Below are positions 35,550 to 45,586 of a stretch of 64,000 bases of DNA, in pieces. Below the pieces are notes generated by a model. It was given only the letters and a program-made list of their open reading frames with translations. It had not been told where the DNA came from and ran no database searches. Every line of letters begins with the position of its first letter. Position 1 is the first letter of the stretch. A program made the position numbers and the translations under genes. Source of the DNA: [Clostridium] innocuum (GTDB lineage: Bacteria; Bacillota_I; Bacilli_A; Erysipelotrichales; Erysipelotrichaceae); the NCBI GenBank assembly GCA_012317185.1, contig CP048838.1, positions 1,612,001-1,676,000 of the forward strand, written 5' to 3'.

Positions 35550-36323
35550 ATGAACAGACATGAAATACAAATAAAGCCTTCCTTGTGCATCGGTTGTGAT
35601 CAGTGTGCGAAAGACTGCCCCACCAGCAATATACAACTAAAAGATAAAAAGGCAGAGATACTGGAAGCAGAGTGTATCATGTGCGGACACTGTGCTGCAA
35701 TCTGTCCGAAGAAAGCCGTCACGATCAGCGGCTACAGTGAAGCTGCCGTTGAGCAGGCATCCAGCGTACGCCTTGATCCTCAAAAGGTGCTGGAGGTGAT
35801 TCGTTTCCGTCGAACCATTCGTCAGTTTCAGGAAACGGAAATCCCTGCCGAAGTGATTTCTCAGATTCTGGAAGCAGGCAGACTGACACATACAGCAGAA
35901 AACAAACAGGATGTGACATATATCGTTATCGATAAAGAAAAGGCTTCTTTGGAGCAGCAGGCAGTGAAATTCTTTCGAAGATTGAAGCCGGTTGCAAATC
36001 TGTTCAGCTCCATGGCCAGAAGAACCGTCATTGATGATCACTTTTTCTTTTTTCAGGCACCGGTTGCCATCGTTATAGCAGCAAAAGAGGAAATTAACGG
36101 GGCACTGGCTGCACAGAATATGGAATTTGTTGCGGAGGCAAACGGCTTGGGGGTACTGTACAGCGGATTCTTCACCATGGTGGTGAACCATTCGCGAAGC
36201 TTGCGGGCGGCATTGCACATACCAAAAGGAAAAAAAGCGGTCACAACGCTGTTTCTGGGGTATCCTAAGATACGATATCAGAGAAGTGCACAGCGGGATA
36301 CAGCCGATATCCGCTATATGTAG
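35550..36323 (+). CDS. ferredoxin-nitroreductase fusion protein
   Basis: 257 residues. Two [4Fe-4S] motifs (CIGCDQCAKDCP and CIMCGHCAAICP) in the first 55 residues precede a nitroreductase-type FMN domain (FRRTIRQFQETEIPAEVISQ; FFFFQAPVAIVIAAKEE; NGLGVLYSGFF; LFLGYPKIRYQR). Such fusions reduce unknown substrates with electrons from ferredoxin-like clusters. GAAAGGAGTCC precedes the ATG. It heads an operon with an ArsR regulator and an EFR1 protein. Confidence 0.9.
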   Translation: MNRHEIQIKPSLCIGCDQCAKDCPTSNIQLKDKKAEILEAECIMCGHCAAICPKKAVTISGYSEAAVEQASSVRLDPQKVLEVIRFRRTIRQFQETEIPAEVISQILEAGRLTHTAENKQDVTYIVIDKEKASLEQQAVKFFRRLKPVANLFSSMARRTVIDDHFFFFQAPVAIVIAAKEEINGALAAQNMEFVAEANGLGVLYSGFFTMVVNHSRSLRAALHIPKGKKAVTTLFLGYPKIRYQRSAQRDTADIRYM

Positions 36324-36335
36324 GGAGGGACTTTC

Positions 36336-36701
36336 ATGGATAAGGAATGTCAGAAGCGCATTGCGCATATCACCAGCGGCTTTCATACATGTAAAACGGC
36401 ATTCACTGCCATTGGTGATGAAACAAGGCAGGTCATTTTGTTGATACTGATCCAAAGCGAGCGATCGGGAATCCGTGTCAATGAAATAGCTGAAAGGGCT
36501 CATTTGACCAGACCCTCTGTATCGCATCATCTGCAGATTCTAAAGGTAGCAGGTATTGTTGATATGCGGAAGGAGGGGACAAAAAACTATTATTATATCA
36601 GTGCGGACAACACCCAGTGGAAACAGGTCAAGCAGCTGATTGACCTCATCTATGACAGTGTGATTCATTTACAGAAGGAAGAGGAGGAGAGACATCTATG
36701 A
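36336..36701 (+). CDS. ArsR-family transcriptional regulator
   Basis: 121 residues. Winged helix of the ArsR/SmtB type: FTAIGDETRQVILLILIQSE, IRVNEIAERAHLTRPSVSHH, LQILKVAGIVDMRKEGTKNY. No obvious metal-binding Cys pair in the recognition helix, so the signal is unknown. AGGGAGGGAC precedes the start; the end overlaps the EFR1 gene by four bases. It probably controls its own operon. Confidence 0.9.
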   Translation: MDKECQKRIAHITSGFHTCKTAFTAIGDETRQVILLILIQSERSGIRVNEIAERAHLTRPSVSHHLQILKVAGIVDMRKEGTKNYYYISADNTQWKQVKQLIDLIYDSVIHLQKEEEERHL

Positions 36702-37462
36702 TTGTATATTTTTCAGGAACCGGAAACAGTGCCTATGTGGCAAAACGATTACAGAGGGAGTTGCAGGATGAAGGCTTTGATCTGTTTTCTTCCATACGAC
36801 ACAGGAAGAAGGACGCACTGTATGCAAAGCAGCCCTGGGTGATTGTTGCTCCAACCTATGCATGGCGGATTCCGCGTGTTGTTCATGAATGGCTGAAAGA
36901 AGTGGAGCTGACGGGAAGCAGGGAACTGTATTTTGTAATGACCTGCGGCGGATCGATTGGAAACGCCGGTGCTTATCTTGAACGGCTCTGCAAAGAAAAA
37001 GGATGGAGCTATCAGGGATGCATGCAAATCGTCATGCCGGAAAACTATATCGCACTCTATGATGCTCCCAAAAAGCAGGAGGCTTTAACCATCATCCATA
37101 ACGCAGAAAAGCAGATTGCAGAGGCAGCTGAGTATATACGGACACATCGCAGAATACCAAAACCGGAAATAAGTGTGAGGGATTTTGTGAACAGTGCCTG
37201 GATCAATCCTTTATTTTATCCTTTGATCGTACATGCGGATAAATTTTACGCAACGGATGCATGTATTTCCTGCGGAAAATGTGAACAGGTCTGTCCGCTG
37301 GGCAATATTCAACTGAAGCAGGGGGTACCGGACTGGGGGAAAAGCTGCACCCACTGCATGGCATGTATCTGCAGCTGTCCGAAAGAAGCGATTGAATATG
37401 GAAACAGCAGTAAGGGGAAGGTTCGCTATCTCTGCTCACATGTGGTTTCAAAGGAAGAATGA
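36698..37462 (+). CDS. EFR1-type flavodoxin-ferredoxin protein
   Basis: 254 residues. A flavodoxin-like domain (IVYFSGTGNSAYVAKRL, IVAPTYAWRIPRVVHEWL, MTCGGSIGNAGAYLERL) followed by two [4Fe-4S] motifs, CISCGKCEQVCP and CTHCMACICSCP. This is the EFR1 (EFR1-family ferrodoxin) architecture, an internal electron carrier common in clostridia. Being co-translated with the ArsR gene and co-transcribed with the ferredoxin-nitroreductase, it may feed electrons to that enzyme (inference). Confidence 0.9.
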   Translation: MIVYFSGTGNSAYVAKRLQRELQDEGFDLFSSIRHRKKDALYAKQPWVIVAPTYAWRIPRVVHEWLKEVELTGSRELYFVMTCGGSIGNAGAYLERLCKEKGWSYQGCMQIVMPENYIALYDAPKKQEALTIIHNAEKQIAEAAEYIRTHRRIPKPEISVRDFVNSAWINPLFYPLIVHADKFYATDACISCGKCEQVCPLGNIQLKQGVPDWGKSCTHCMACICSCPKEAIEYGNSSKGKVRYLCSHVVSKEE

Positions 37463-37471
37463 TGATATACA

Positions 37472-37505
37472 GGCAGAAACGTAAGGACAGCTTTTCTGCC
37501 TTTAC
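37472..37505 (+). terminator. rho-independent terminator
   Basis: GGCAGAAA and TTTCTGCC pair, followed by TTTA, just after the EFR1 stop codon. Confidence 0.6.
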
Positions 37506-37967
37506 GCTATGCAATCCAAAGAATCATCAGTATGATGAAGGATAGCTGACTGAACATCAAGACAGTGCTCGGTGATGCAGCCTTCCATCAGATAGAAGCA
37601 GGCTGTATGTAAACAGAGGTGATGCAGAAACGGTATAGCGGAATCATCTTTGCTTTAACAACTCACCTGCTTTTGGATGTTATGATTGTGCATCATGCTT
37701 TTTTTTATGCAACAGGTGTTCTTCACCATGCAGATAAACCCTACAGTCTGATAAGAGACAGCGAAGCTATGGAGGAAAATCTGCGCTTCGTATATTTTGA
37801 GTAGACAATTACAGAAGAAGCCTTGTTTTGATTATGAAAATATGCAGTGATGTAGTATTTTTTTATCTTTTATCGCCAAATTATGATAATCAGCGCAATT
37901 TCTATACAAAAATGAAAGAAATGAATGACTTTTTAGCGTATTTGAGATAGAATTTAAGTTGATAGCA

Positions 37968-37988
37968 GGCGATTGTGGTGGAATCGCC
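37968..37988 (+). promoter_or_regulatory. hairpin in the leader of the DUF349 gene
   Basis: GGCGATT and AATCGCC form a perfect seven-base stem with a seven-base loop (GTGGTGG), ending about six bases before the TGGAGGA ribosome site. It may influence translation or protect the mRNA end. Confidence 0.4.
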
Positions 37989-38006
37989 CTTACTGGAGGA
38001 ATACAT

Positions 38007-39158
38007 ATGTACAATGATCATGATGATTTTGAAGTAAATGACTATGATGAGGACATTCGGCGCAGAGAGGCGTTGATTGAAGAAGCGAAGAATATTGAAA
38101 TATCTTCCGACTGGAACACGGTGTTCCGTGAAATTTCAGATTTAAAGAGGAGATGGAAACGCATTTCTTATTGGGACAGTGCCTATGAAGAAACGCTGAA
38201 TGAAGAATTTGACAGCTATATGGATGCCTTTTATGCGAAGCGTAGAGAGGGGTATCAGAGCAATCAGGCCATTAAGCAGGAGCTGATTGACCGTGCGGAA
38301 AAGGTTGCTGCTTCCGATGACTGGAATCAGGCAACAGAGGAAATGAATGAGCTGATGCAGCAATGGAAAGCATCGGGAACAGCAGGAAAAGAAACAGATG
38401 ATGAATTATGGGATGCCTTCAATGCGGCTCGTCAGAAATTTTTTGACCGCAAGCATGAGCACTGGGAAAATCTGCAGACGAAGTTCTCGAATGCAAAAGA
38501 AATAAAGGAAGGGCTGATCAAAGAGGCAGCAGCACTGGCGGATTCTGTTGAATGGAACAAGACAGGAGAAAAATTCCGTGCGATGATGGATCAGTGGAAG
38601 GCGGCAGGAAGTGCGGGCCGTGAGCATGAGGATCGTCTGTGGAATGCCTTTAATGAAAGCCGTCAGAAATTCTATGATCGAAGAGGCGAATACTATGATC
38701 AGCTGCATGAACAGCAGGATGGGAAATACGAGGAAAAACGCAGGCTGGTAGAGCAGGCAAATGAAATTGCACAGCGCGGGGAATATACCCGGGAGCATAC
38801 GGATGTTATGAAAAATCTAAGCAAGGAATGGAAAAGCATCGGTTCCTGCGGCAGAGAAAGAGAAGATGACATCTGGAAGGAATTCCGTACGGCAATGGAT
38901 TCCTATTTTGAAGGGCTGCGCAACTGGAATGAACAGCGGCATGCACAGTGGCGTCAGAGAATGCAGGAGGCACGTGCACGCAAGCAGGAGCTGATCCTGG
39001 ATCAGCAGCGTCAGATCAAGCGTATGCAGAATGATATTATCGGATTGATTGGAGAACGGGCAATCAATGATATGGAGGAACAGATAGCGGATAAGAAGGA
39101 ATTTATCCGTGAGCTGGAAGAAGAACTGGCGGATATTGATAAAACGCTGGCAAAATAG
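38007..39158 (+). CDS. DUF349 repeat protein
   Basis: 383 residues. Four DUF349-type helical repeats follow one another, e.g. WNQATEEMNELMQQWKASGT followed by ELWDAFNAARQKFFDRK, and WNKTGEKFRAMMDQWKAAGS followed by RLWNAFNESRQKFYDRR. A C-terminal coiled coil (~330-383) is rich in Gln/Arg and Glu/Lys. No membrane segment. DUF349 proteins are cytoplasmic and poorly understood. The ATG at 38007 follows GGAGGAATAC; an earlier in-frame ATG at 37959 lies across the leader hairpin and is unlikely. Confidence 0.85.
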   Translation: MYNDHDDFEVNDYDEDIRRREALIEEAKNIEISSDWNTVFREISDLKRRWKRISYWDSAYEETLNEEFDSYMDAFYAKRREGYQSNQAIKQELIDRAEKVAASDDWNQATEEMNELMQQWKASGTAGKETDDELWDAFNAARQKFFDRKHEHWENLQTKFSNAKEIKEGLIKEAAALADSVEWNKTGEKFRAMMDQWKAAGSAGREHEDRLWNAFNESRQKFYDRRGEYYDQLHEQQDGKYEEKRRLVEQANEIAQRGEYTREHTDVMKNLSKEWKSIGSCGREREDDIWKEFRTAMDSYFEGLRNWNEQRHAQWRQRMQEARARKQELILDQQRQIKRMQNDIIGLIGERAINDMEEQIADKKEFIRELEEELADIDKTLAK

Positions 39159-39176
39159 AAGCAGATATCAAATGAT

Positions 39177-39214
39177 AAAAAAAGAGTGATTTTGTCGATG
39201 TCACTCTTTTTTCA
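39177..39214. terminator. bidirectional terminator
   Basis: AAAAAAGAGTGA and TCACTCTTTTTT form a perfect stem between the convergent DUF349 and Crp/Fnr genes. Confidence 0.85.
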
Positions 39215-39254
39215 TTTTTAAGCTATCCGTATTCACAGGAAGCTTACTGAATGT

Positions 39255-39935
39255 TCAACGAGTCAAATGCTTTGGAGATGCTGCCGGAAACAGCGCCTCC
39301 AGACTGGTACGCTTGAGTATCGTGATCTTTCCATAGGAAGCTGTCACAATGCCTTTTTTCTTCCACTCACTGAGTACCCGGTTTACCGTTACCCGGTTGA
39401 GATTCAGGATCAGTGCCAGATCCTCCTGGGTATAGGGGATGCTGGAAGAAGTGACACCGCGGTCATAATCAGGCGCAGCTGTTTCCGACAGCAGCAGGCT
39501 GGCAATACGCTGATAGCGGTCATACAGCGTGATACGGCGCAGCTGTGCGGTCAAATGATTACAGGTATTGGACAGCAGCTGCAGCATGATCTGCATAAGT
39601 CCGGGGGATTGCTCCATATACACATACAGCTGATTCAGATCGCAGGCCATCAGCTCAACCTGTGTAACTGCTGCCACGCAGACCGGTCTGGCACATTGTG
39701 AAAGAAAGGAGGATTCACCGAATATCCTGCCCTTTTCAATAATTTCATACGTTAATTCACGCCCCTGTGAGGTCACATAATAGGCACGTACACGACCTTT
39801 CCTGATAAAGTAAATACGTCCCGCATCATCTCCCTGCATATAGATATCCTCATTGGCCTCATAGTGCTGCCGATAGCCTGCCGCTTCAAAGCAGTGGTAC
39901 AGCTCCTCTGGAATTTTAATCTGACGCATATCCAT
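39255..39935 (-). CDS. Crp/Fnr-family transcriptional regulator
   Basis: 226 residues. A cyclic-nucleotide-binding-type sensor domain (YMQGDDAGRIYFIRKGRVRA; GRIFGESSFLSQCARP), a dimer helix and a winged helix (YTQEDLALILNLNRVTVNRV, LSEWKKKGIVTASYG) follow in order. There is no N-terminal Cys cluster, so it is not an oxygen-sensing Fnr. It is transcribed away from the MATE gene, which starts 100 bases off, so it probably regulates that exporter (inference). Confidence 0.9.
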   Translation of the reverse strand: MDMRQIKIPEELYHCFEAAGYRQHYEANEDIYMQGDDAGRIYFIRKGRVRAYYVTSQGRELTYEIIEKGRIFGESSFLSQCARPVCVAAVTQVELMACDLNQLYVYMEQSPGLMQIMLQLLSNTCNHLTAQLRRITLYDRYQRIASLLLSETAAPDYDRGVTSSSIPYTQEDLALILNLNRVTVNRVLSEWKKKGIVTASYGKITILKRTSLEALFPAASPKHLTR

Positions 39936-40033
39936 CTCCCCTTAAAATTTTTCTCTCTGAATTGTAACATAGGCTACAGAATATGGGAAGAGCTGCCTTT
40001 ACAATAAGAACAAGAAAAATGAGGAGAGATTTT

Positions 40034-41413
40034 ATGAAACACACCGCATCACTTACACAGGGAAATATTTTGCAGGTACTGCTGCGCTTTTCGATACCGT
40101 TTCTGCTTGCCAATCTGCTGCAGGCACTGTACGGGGCGGCTGACCTGATGATTATCGGAGCTTATTGTCCGGCGGAAAGCATTGCGGCGGTATCCACCGG
40201 CACACAGGTCACACAGATAATCACAAGCGTGATTTCCGGACTGACACTGGGAGCTACCATTCTTGTCGCAAAATATGCAGGCAGGCAGCAGCCTGATAAA
40301 ATCGAAAAGACGATCGGTACCACGATTACCTTTTTTGCACTGTTCTCTATTATCCTGAGCCTGATACTGGCCTTCAGCACAGGGATGATTCTTCAGCTGC
40401 TGCAGGTACCGCAGGCATCTATGGCACAGGCCTATGAGTATGTCTTTATCTGCATAACCGGTATTTTCTTCATCTGTGAATATAATGCTTTCAGTGCACT
40501 CCTGCGCGGCTATGGGGATTCAATAAGCCCGTTGTTGTTTGTGGCTGCTGCCTGTGTCTGCAATATTGCAGGCGATCTGTTTACTGTGGGTGTTCTTCAT
40601 ATGGGAGTAGCAGGAACGGCGATATCCACGGTTGTCTCACAGGGAATCAGCATGCTGATCGCGATATGGTATATGCGACGTCAGGGTTCAGCCCTTCACT
40701 TTTCAAGACGCTGTCTGAAGCTGGATAAAGCAGTGCTGAAGGAATTGATTGCCATTGGTATTCCTGTTTCCTTTCAGGAATGCATGGTGCGCTTCTCCTT
40801 TCTGTATCTGACTGCCATCACAAATGGTTTTGGAGTGTATGCAGCTTCCGCCGTTGGGATTGCCAGTAAATTTGATATTTTTGCCATGCTTCCGGCAACC
40901 TCCGTCTCCAATGCCCTGACAGCGTTGACTGCACAGAATCTGGCAGCCGGTAAAAAAGAGCGTGCTGTCGGCTTCGTCCGCTATGGAATCTGCGTATCCA
41001 TGCTTTGTTCCTCTCTGTTCTTTTTATGGGCACAGCTGTCCCCGCAATCCATGATTTCTCTGTTTTCCAGGGATGCAGCAGTCATCCGTGCAGGAATCCC
41101 CTTTTTAAGAGGCTGCAGTCTGGATTATCTTGCTGTTTCCATCCTGTTCTGTATGAACGGATATCTGAATGGAAGTGAAAAAACCGTATTTACCATGCTG
41201 AACTCCTGTGGTGGCGCATTGGTGATCCGCGTACCGCTGCTCTTTGCATTGATGCATTACAGGGTGGAGGTTCTTGCCGTTTACGGACTGGTATCTCCGC
41301 TGTCCTCCACTGCCATGCTTGCTGTCATCTGGTTCTATATGAAAAAGCATGCGGTCACTCATAATACCTTCATAAGCCAAAATAGTATAAACACCTCCCT
41401 GCAGAAGGAATAG
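40034..41413 (+). CDS. MATE-family efflux protein
   Basis: 459 residues with 12 predicted helices in two halves. LANLLQALYGAADLMIIGAY in helix 1 and GVYAASAVGIASKFDIFAML in helix 7 are the typical halves' openings. MATE proteins export cationic drugs or metabolites by H+ or Na+ antiport. I use the ATG at 40034 (GAGGAGAG site, family-like SLTQGNILQVLLRFSIPFLL) over one at 39983. Divergent from a Crp/Fnr regulator. Confidence 0.9.
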   Translation: MKHTASLTQGNILQVLLRFSIPFLLANLLQALYGAADLMIIGAYCPAESIAAVSTGTQVTQIITSVISGLTLGATILVAKYAGRQQPDKIEKTIGTTITFFALFSIILSLILAFSTGMILQLLQVPQASMAQAYEYVFICITGIFFICEYNAFSALLRGYGDSISPLLFVAAACVCNIAGDLFTVGVLHMGVAGTAISTVVSQGISMLIAIWYMRRQGSALHFSRRCLKLDKAVLKELIAIGIPVSFQECMVRFSFLYLTAITNGFGVYAASAVGIASKFDIFAMLPATSVSNALTALTAQNLAAGKKERAVGFVRYGICVSMLCSSLFFLWAQLSPQSMISLFSRDAAVIRAGIPFLRGCSLDYLAVSILFCMNGYLNGSEKTVFTMLNSCGGALVIRVPLLFALMHYRVEVLAVYGLVSPLSSTAMLAVIWFYMKKHAVTHNTFISQNSINTSLQKE

Positions 41414-41858
41414 GATATGGATACAAATTCACATATCTGATTCAGAATCCTATAGGATGCTTACCGTATTCGAGTATTTTGATATTGCGTATGGTTGGTT
41501 ATGCCTGTGGCAATTGATTTACCGGCATGTAATAAGGGATGCAATCATGGCTTTTGCACAGGAGTGTACATGTCAGCTGTATCCGCTTTCTGCCGGTTAA
41601 CCTGACCTGAATGCGGTCTTATCCGTACCTTTTGTTTGTCTTTTGGGATGGCTGTGCGAATACAGCATTATGATTTACAAGAGTAAGCTTTCATTTCTTC
41701 AAAGGTATAAATAGCATTATAGTTACAAAAGCGCTCTGTCCGGCTGGAACAATGGATTGTAATAGCAGGGAACATCGGAATCTTCATTGAGGTTTTATCT
41801 GGAAAATAGTACAATAAAGGAAAGTACTATAATCTTCCTGTCGTAAAGGAGCACGCCT
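41414..41858. other. intergenic region
   Basis: 445 bases. Nothing recognised beyond a GTCGTAAAGGAGC ribosome site before the next gene. Confidence 0.35.
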
Positions 41859-44800
41859 ATGGATAAAAAGCTGAACAATGAAGAAATCGAAAAGGGTGTT
41901 TTTGTTATCAATCAGCATTATGAAATCGTTTATATGGATGAAACCGCAAAACAGAACTTTCCCGGATGTGAACAGCATGCATTCTGCTATCAAATGCTGC
42001 AGGAGAGCAAAACGCCCTGTTTTGACTGCCCGCTGAAAAAGACAGGACACCAAAAGATAGAAAACAGGCTGCTATACAATCAAAAGCTGGAAATCTGGAT
42101 GGAGTATGTCGCGATTCGGGTGGAATGGCCGAAGGAGGGGCTGTGTACCCTGATATCCATGCATGCGGCAGCTCCTGGGAAAGCCAGCAGTGTGATCCAT
42201 GCACAAACTGATGGGCTGCTGTATGCTATTGTGGAGCTTCATATACAAAGGGATTCCTTTACCATGCTTTATGAGAATCTCAGGCAGCAGCCACGGCTTT
42301 CACAAAACGGCTCGCTGTGTAAGCTGCTACAGAAGCTGTGTACACGGTATGTATATAAGGAAGACCGTGCAGATTTTGAAGATTTCTGGAATCTGGACAC
42401 CCTGAAAAAACGCATTGCCGTATATTCTCATGTCAGCTGCAGCTTCCGCATCCTGCTGCATGGTGCATATCGCTGGATGAAATTCCAAATCACTGCTTCC
42501 TCCAATGAAGAACTGACGGATACCTGTCTCTGTCTGATAGATACGATGTCAGAGGAGCTTCCAAATCCCGCAGCCGGACAGGATTACAAGCCTCATTACG
42601 ATGAGCTTACCAGGCTGTATGGGAAAACGACCTTTGAACGACTTGCTCAGGAACGCCTTATGCAGGATGTTCATCAGGAGTATGGTCTTGTAGATATCGA
42701 TATCGAGCATTTTAAGCTGTTCAATGACTGGTATGGTATACAGGAGGGGGATCATCTGCTGATGTATATCTCCTATCAGATACGTAAAAAGGTGCAGGAG
42801 TTAAATGGCATTGCAACACGCATAGGCGGCGATGAGTTCGTCATGCTGCTGCCGCAGGCTGCCTGTGATGTAAAAAAGCTGGAGCCCGAGATCATCGGCT
42901 GGATACAGAACTACGATGCTTCCATCAAATTTCTTCCCACGGTAGGTATTTATATGATTCAGGATAAAACGCTTCCGATTGCTCAGATGTGTGATCGGGC
43001 GGCAATTGCCGCAGCCAGCAGAAAAGGCAATTATGCGAGCCGCGTTGCTGTGTATCAGGATTCAATGAAAAAACTGATTGAAAACCGTCAGGAGGTACTG
43101 TTCGGTGTGAAAAACGGACTGGATAACCGGGAATTCGTTGTCTATTATCAGCCGCAGGTCAGTGCCAGAACGAATCGTATACTCGCAGCCGAGGCACTGG
43201 TGCGATGGCAGCATCCCCAGCGCGGTCTGCTGCCGCCGGGAGAATTTATTCCCATTCTGGAGACAAGCGGCTTTATTTATAAGCTGGATTCCTATGTATG
43301 GGAGGAGGTCTGCCGCTTCCTGCATGACAGATTGATGAAAAAGCTGCCAGTGGTACCGGTCAGTGTGAATGTTTCAAGGGTGGATATGCTTCAGTTCCGC
43401 CTGTGTGAAGTCTTTACTGCACTAATAAAAAAATACGAAATACCATCCCGGCTTTTGGAAATAGAGATAACGGAAAGTGCCTACGCTGAGAATTTCGATC
43501 AATTGATTGCCACTGTCAATGAACTGCGGGCATGCGGCTTCACCGTTTTGATGGATGATTTTGGCAGTGGTTATTCCTCCTTGAACATGCTGTCAAACAT
43601 TGAACTGGATATTCTGAAAATCGATATGAAATTTCTGGATACATCCAATCATCAGAATACGAGAAATTCCAGTATCCTGGAGTCCATAACCTCGATGGGA
43701 CGCTGGCTTGGCCTGCGGATGATTGCAGAGGGTGTGGAAACCCATGAACAGGTGGACCGCCTGTTAAACCTCGATTGTGAATATATGCAGGGTTATTATT
43801 TTTATAAGCCAATGAGCCGGGAGCACTTCTGTGAGCTTCTTGCGGATGCCGGGCGTATTGATGTTCGCGGCATGCAGGCGAAACGCCTGCCCAGTATAGA
43901 TCTGGAGGATTTATTTCACAAGGATATTACAAGTGAAGCGATGCTTTCCAATATTCTGGGGGGAATCGCATTGTATGAAATCGAGGATGATACGCATTTA
44001 CAGATTCTGATGGTAAATGACCGCTACTACCGTATTACAGGCTGCAATGCTGTGGATTTACAGGAGCGCAGCAGACTCATCACCCGTCAGATTCATCCGG
44101 AGGATATGCCGCTTGTATGGGATATTTTCCATAAGGCACAAGAAGCGGGATCCATGGGGGCAAGTGGAACCTTTCGGCGGTACCGTCTGAACGGAGAGCT
44201 TATGTGGATGCATCTGCAGGCCTTTTTCCTGCATAAACAGGGAAATCGCAAGCTGTTCTACGGCTCAGTCAGCGATGTGAGCACCACGATGAGTCTGCAG
44301 AAGGAGCTGCTGGCAATCCTACAGACGATGCCCGGAGATATATTTGAATATCAGGTGTACCCCGATGAGCGGCTCAGCTGTCGTGTAATCAGTGCAGGTC
44401 TATCCCTTTTGCACGGCTATACGACACAGGAGCTGCAGGATATTCTGGAAAACGGAATGCTGGAGTACATTGATGATCGTGACCATGATGAGGTGATGCG
44501 TATCTGGTCGAATCCAAAGCAGTGGAAAACGGATTGCAGCGTGGAATTCCGGCTGTTTACAAAAACCGGTGAAACCGTATGGGTGGAACAGCATATCCGC
44601 TATATCCGCGAAGAGGAGGGTGTGCGCATTTATAACAGCCTGTTAACGGATATCACAAAGATAAAGAGGCAGGAGGATGAATTGCTGGAATCGCAGCGCC
44701 TATTGCATCATTTGCTGGGAATTGCCGATCAGAGGGATTCACCGCGGCAGCTGACCAAAAGAAACAAGGAGCATGCCGCCAAGCTGTATGCAGAATCTTT

Positions 44801-45167
44801 TCCGGGAGGTATGATTGGAGGATTTTGCGAGAAAGGCTTTCCACTCTACTTTGCCAATGAGGAGATGATTCATTTTCTGGGCTATGACAGCTATCAGGAT
44901 CTCTATCAGGGAATCAATGGAATGGTGGAGAATACGATTTATCAGGAAGACAGGGCACAGGTGGAGCTTGATCTCGGCACGACTTTCCGAGAAGGTATGG
45001 AATATACTACACGCTATCGTATGGTGCAGAAGGACGGCAGTCTTATATGGGTTCAGGACAGAGGACGTGTAATATGTGAGGAACAGGGACGCCTTGCCAT
45101 CATCAGCACCTGTATGAATATTGATGAAATCGTGAAAGCCCGTCAGCTGCTTGAGAAGGTCCGCTAG
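41859..45167 (+). CDS. large cytoplasmic PAS-GGDEF-EAL-PAS c-di-GMP protein
   Basis: 1102 residues without membrane segments. An N-terminal PAS-like domain carries a TPCFDCPLKKT motif (CxxC, residues ~52-62) that could bind a metal or cluster or form a disulfide. A GGDEF domain (~245-405) has an intact RIGGDEF (323-327), and the EAL domain (~420-670) keeps EAL (445-447), VSVNVS, EITES, MDDFGSGYSS, LKIDMKF, AEGVET and QGYYFYKP. Three PAS-type domains follow (~700-820, 825-945 and 970-1095). Both c-di-GMP synthesis and breakdown appear possible. PAS domains after the catalytic core are unusual. RBS AAAGGAGCACG; monocistronic. Confidence 0.9.
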   Translation: MDKKLNNEEIEKGVFVINQHYEIVYMDETAKQNFPGCEQHAFCYQMLQESKTPCFDCPLKKTGHQKIENRLLYNQKLEIWMEYVAIRVEWPKEGLCTLISMHAAAPGKASSVIHAQTDGLLYAIVELHIQRDSFTMLYENLRQQPRLSQNGSLCKLLQKLCTRYVYKEDRADFEDFWNLDTLKKRIAVYSHVSCSFRILLHGAYRWMKFQITASSNEELTDTCLCLIDTMSEELPNPAAGQDYKPHYDELTRLYGKTTFERLAQERLMQDVHQEYGLVDIDIEHFKLFNDWYGIQEGDHLLMYISYQIRKKVQELNGIATRIGGDEFVMLLPQAACDVKKLEPEIIGWIQNYDASIKFLPTVGIYMIQDKTLPIAQMCDRAAIAAASRKGNYASRVAVYQDSMKKLIENRQEVLFGVKNGLDNREFVVYYQPQVSARTNRILAAEALVRWQHPQRGLLPPGEFIPILETSGFIYKLDSYVWEEVCRFLHDRLMKKLPVVPVSVNVSRVDMLQFRLCEVFTALIKKYEIPSRLLEIEITESAYAENFDQLIATVNELRACGFTVLMDDFGSGYSSLNMLSNIELDILKIDMKFLDTSNHQNTRNSSILESITSMGRWLGLRMIAEGVETHEQVDRLLNLDCEYMQGYYFYKPMSREHFCELLADAGRIDVRGMQAKRLPSIDLEDLFHKDITSEAMLSNILGGIALYEIEDDTHLQILMVNDRYYRITGCNAVDLQERSRLITRQIHPEDMPLVWDIFHKAQEAGSMGASGTFRRYRLNGELMWMHLQAFFLHKQGNRKLFYGSVSDVSTTMSLQKELLAILQTMPGDIFEYQVYPDERLSCRVISAGLSLLHGYTTQELQDILENGMLEYIDDRDHDEVMRIWSNPKQWKTDCSVEFRLFTKTGETVWVEQHIRYIREEEGVRIYNSLLTDITKIKRQEDELLESQRLLHHLLGIADQRDSPRQLTKRNKEHAAKLYAESFPGGMIGGFCEKGFPLYFANEEMIHFLGYDSYQDLYQGINGMVENTIYQEDRAQVELDLGTTFREGMEYTTRYRMVQKDGSLIWVQDRGRVICEEQGRLAIISTCMNIDEIVKARQLLEKVR

Positions 45168-45586
45168 AATCGGCAGTTCCTCAGATAAGCAAGCGGTAGC
45201 AGCTGTTACCCGCTTCAAGTTTGTAAGGGATTTCCGCTGCACCATACAAGTTTTTCCATCGGCTGCATCTTAGAGTGGCCGTCACGGCTGTTATATCAGA
45301 AAGAGACAGTTGCAGATTCTTACATAAGGTCTAATTTCCTGTACATCTGTACATGCGCAGGAAGCATGACAATCAAGCAGCTGAAAAAAAACGACAGGAA
45401 CACCTTCTGCCGTTTTTTGACTTTGTATAGCTGATGTAAAAGCATCATGTCGGTGAAGCAGTTTGCATGCGTGTAACGAAATGCCATACAGCAGAATATG
45501 ATGTTTAGTGAACTACTGCCAGTTATAGAGCAAGCGTTCATCGACCACTGAGGCGGGGGTATTCTGCCTGCTTTTTATAAACAACT
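45168..45586. other. intergenic region between convergent genes
   Basis: 420 bases with a probable terminator at 45386-45419 and no gene. Confidence 0.4.
45386..45419 (+). terminator. probable terminator
   Basis: AAACGACAG and CTGCCGTTT pair with one mismatch around GAACACCTT, followed by TTTT. Confidence 0.55.

Larger units (their letters stand above)
37463..38006. other. intergenic region
   Basis: 540 bases. A terminator follows the EFR1 gene, and a hairpin precedes the DUF349 gene. A 61-codon frame at 37619 has no ribosome site and no family and is not called. Confidence 0.4.

Noticed and set aside
35637..36530. 297-codon minus-strand frame
   Set aside because: It is antisense to the ferredoxin-nitroreductase and ArsR genes; the sequence shows no family pattern.
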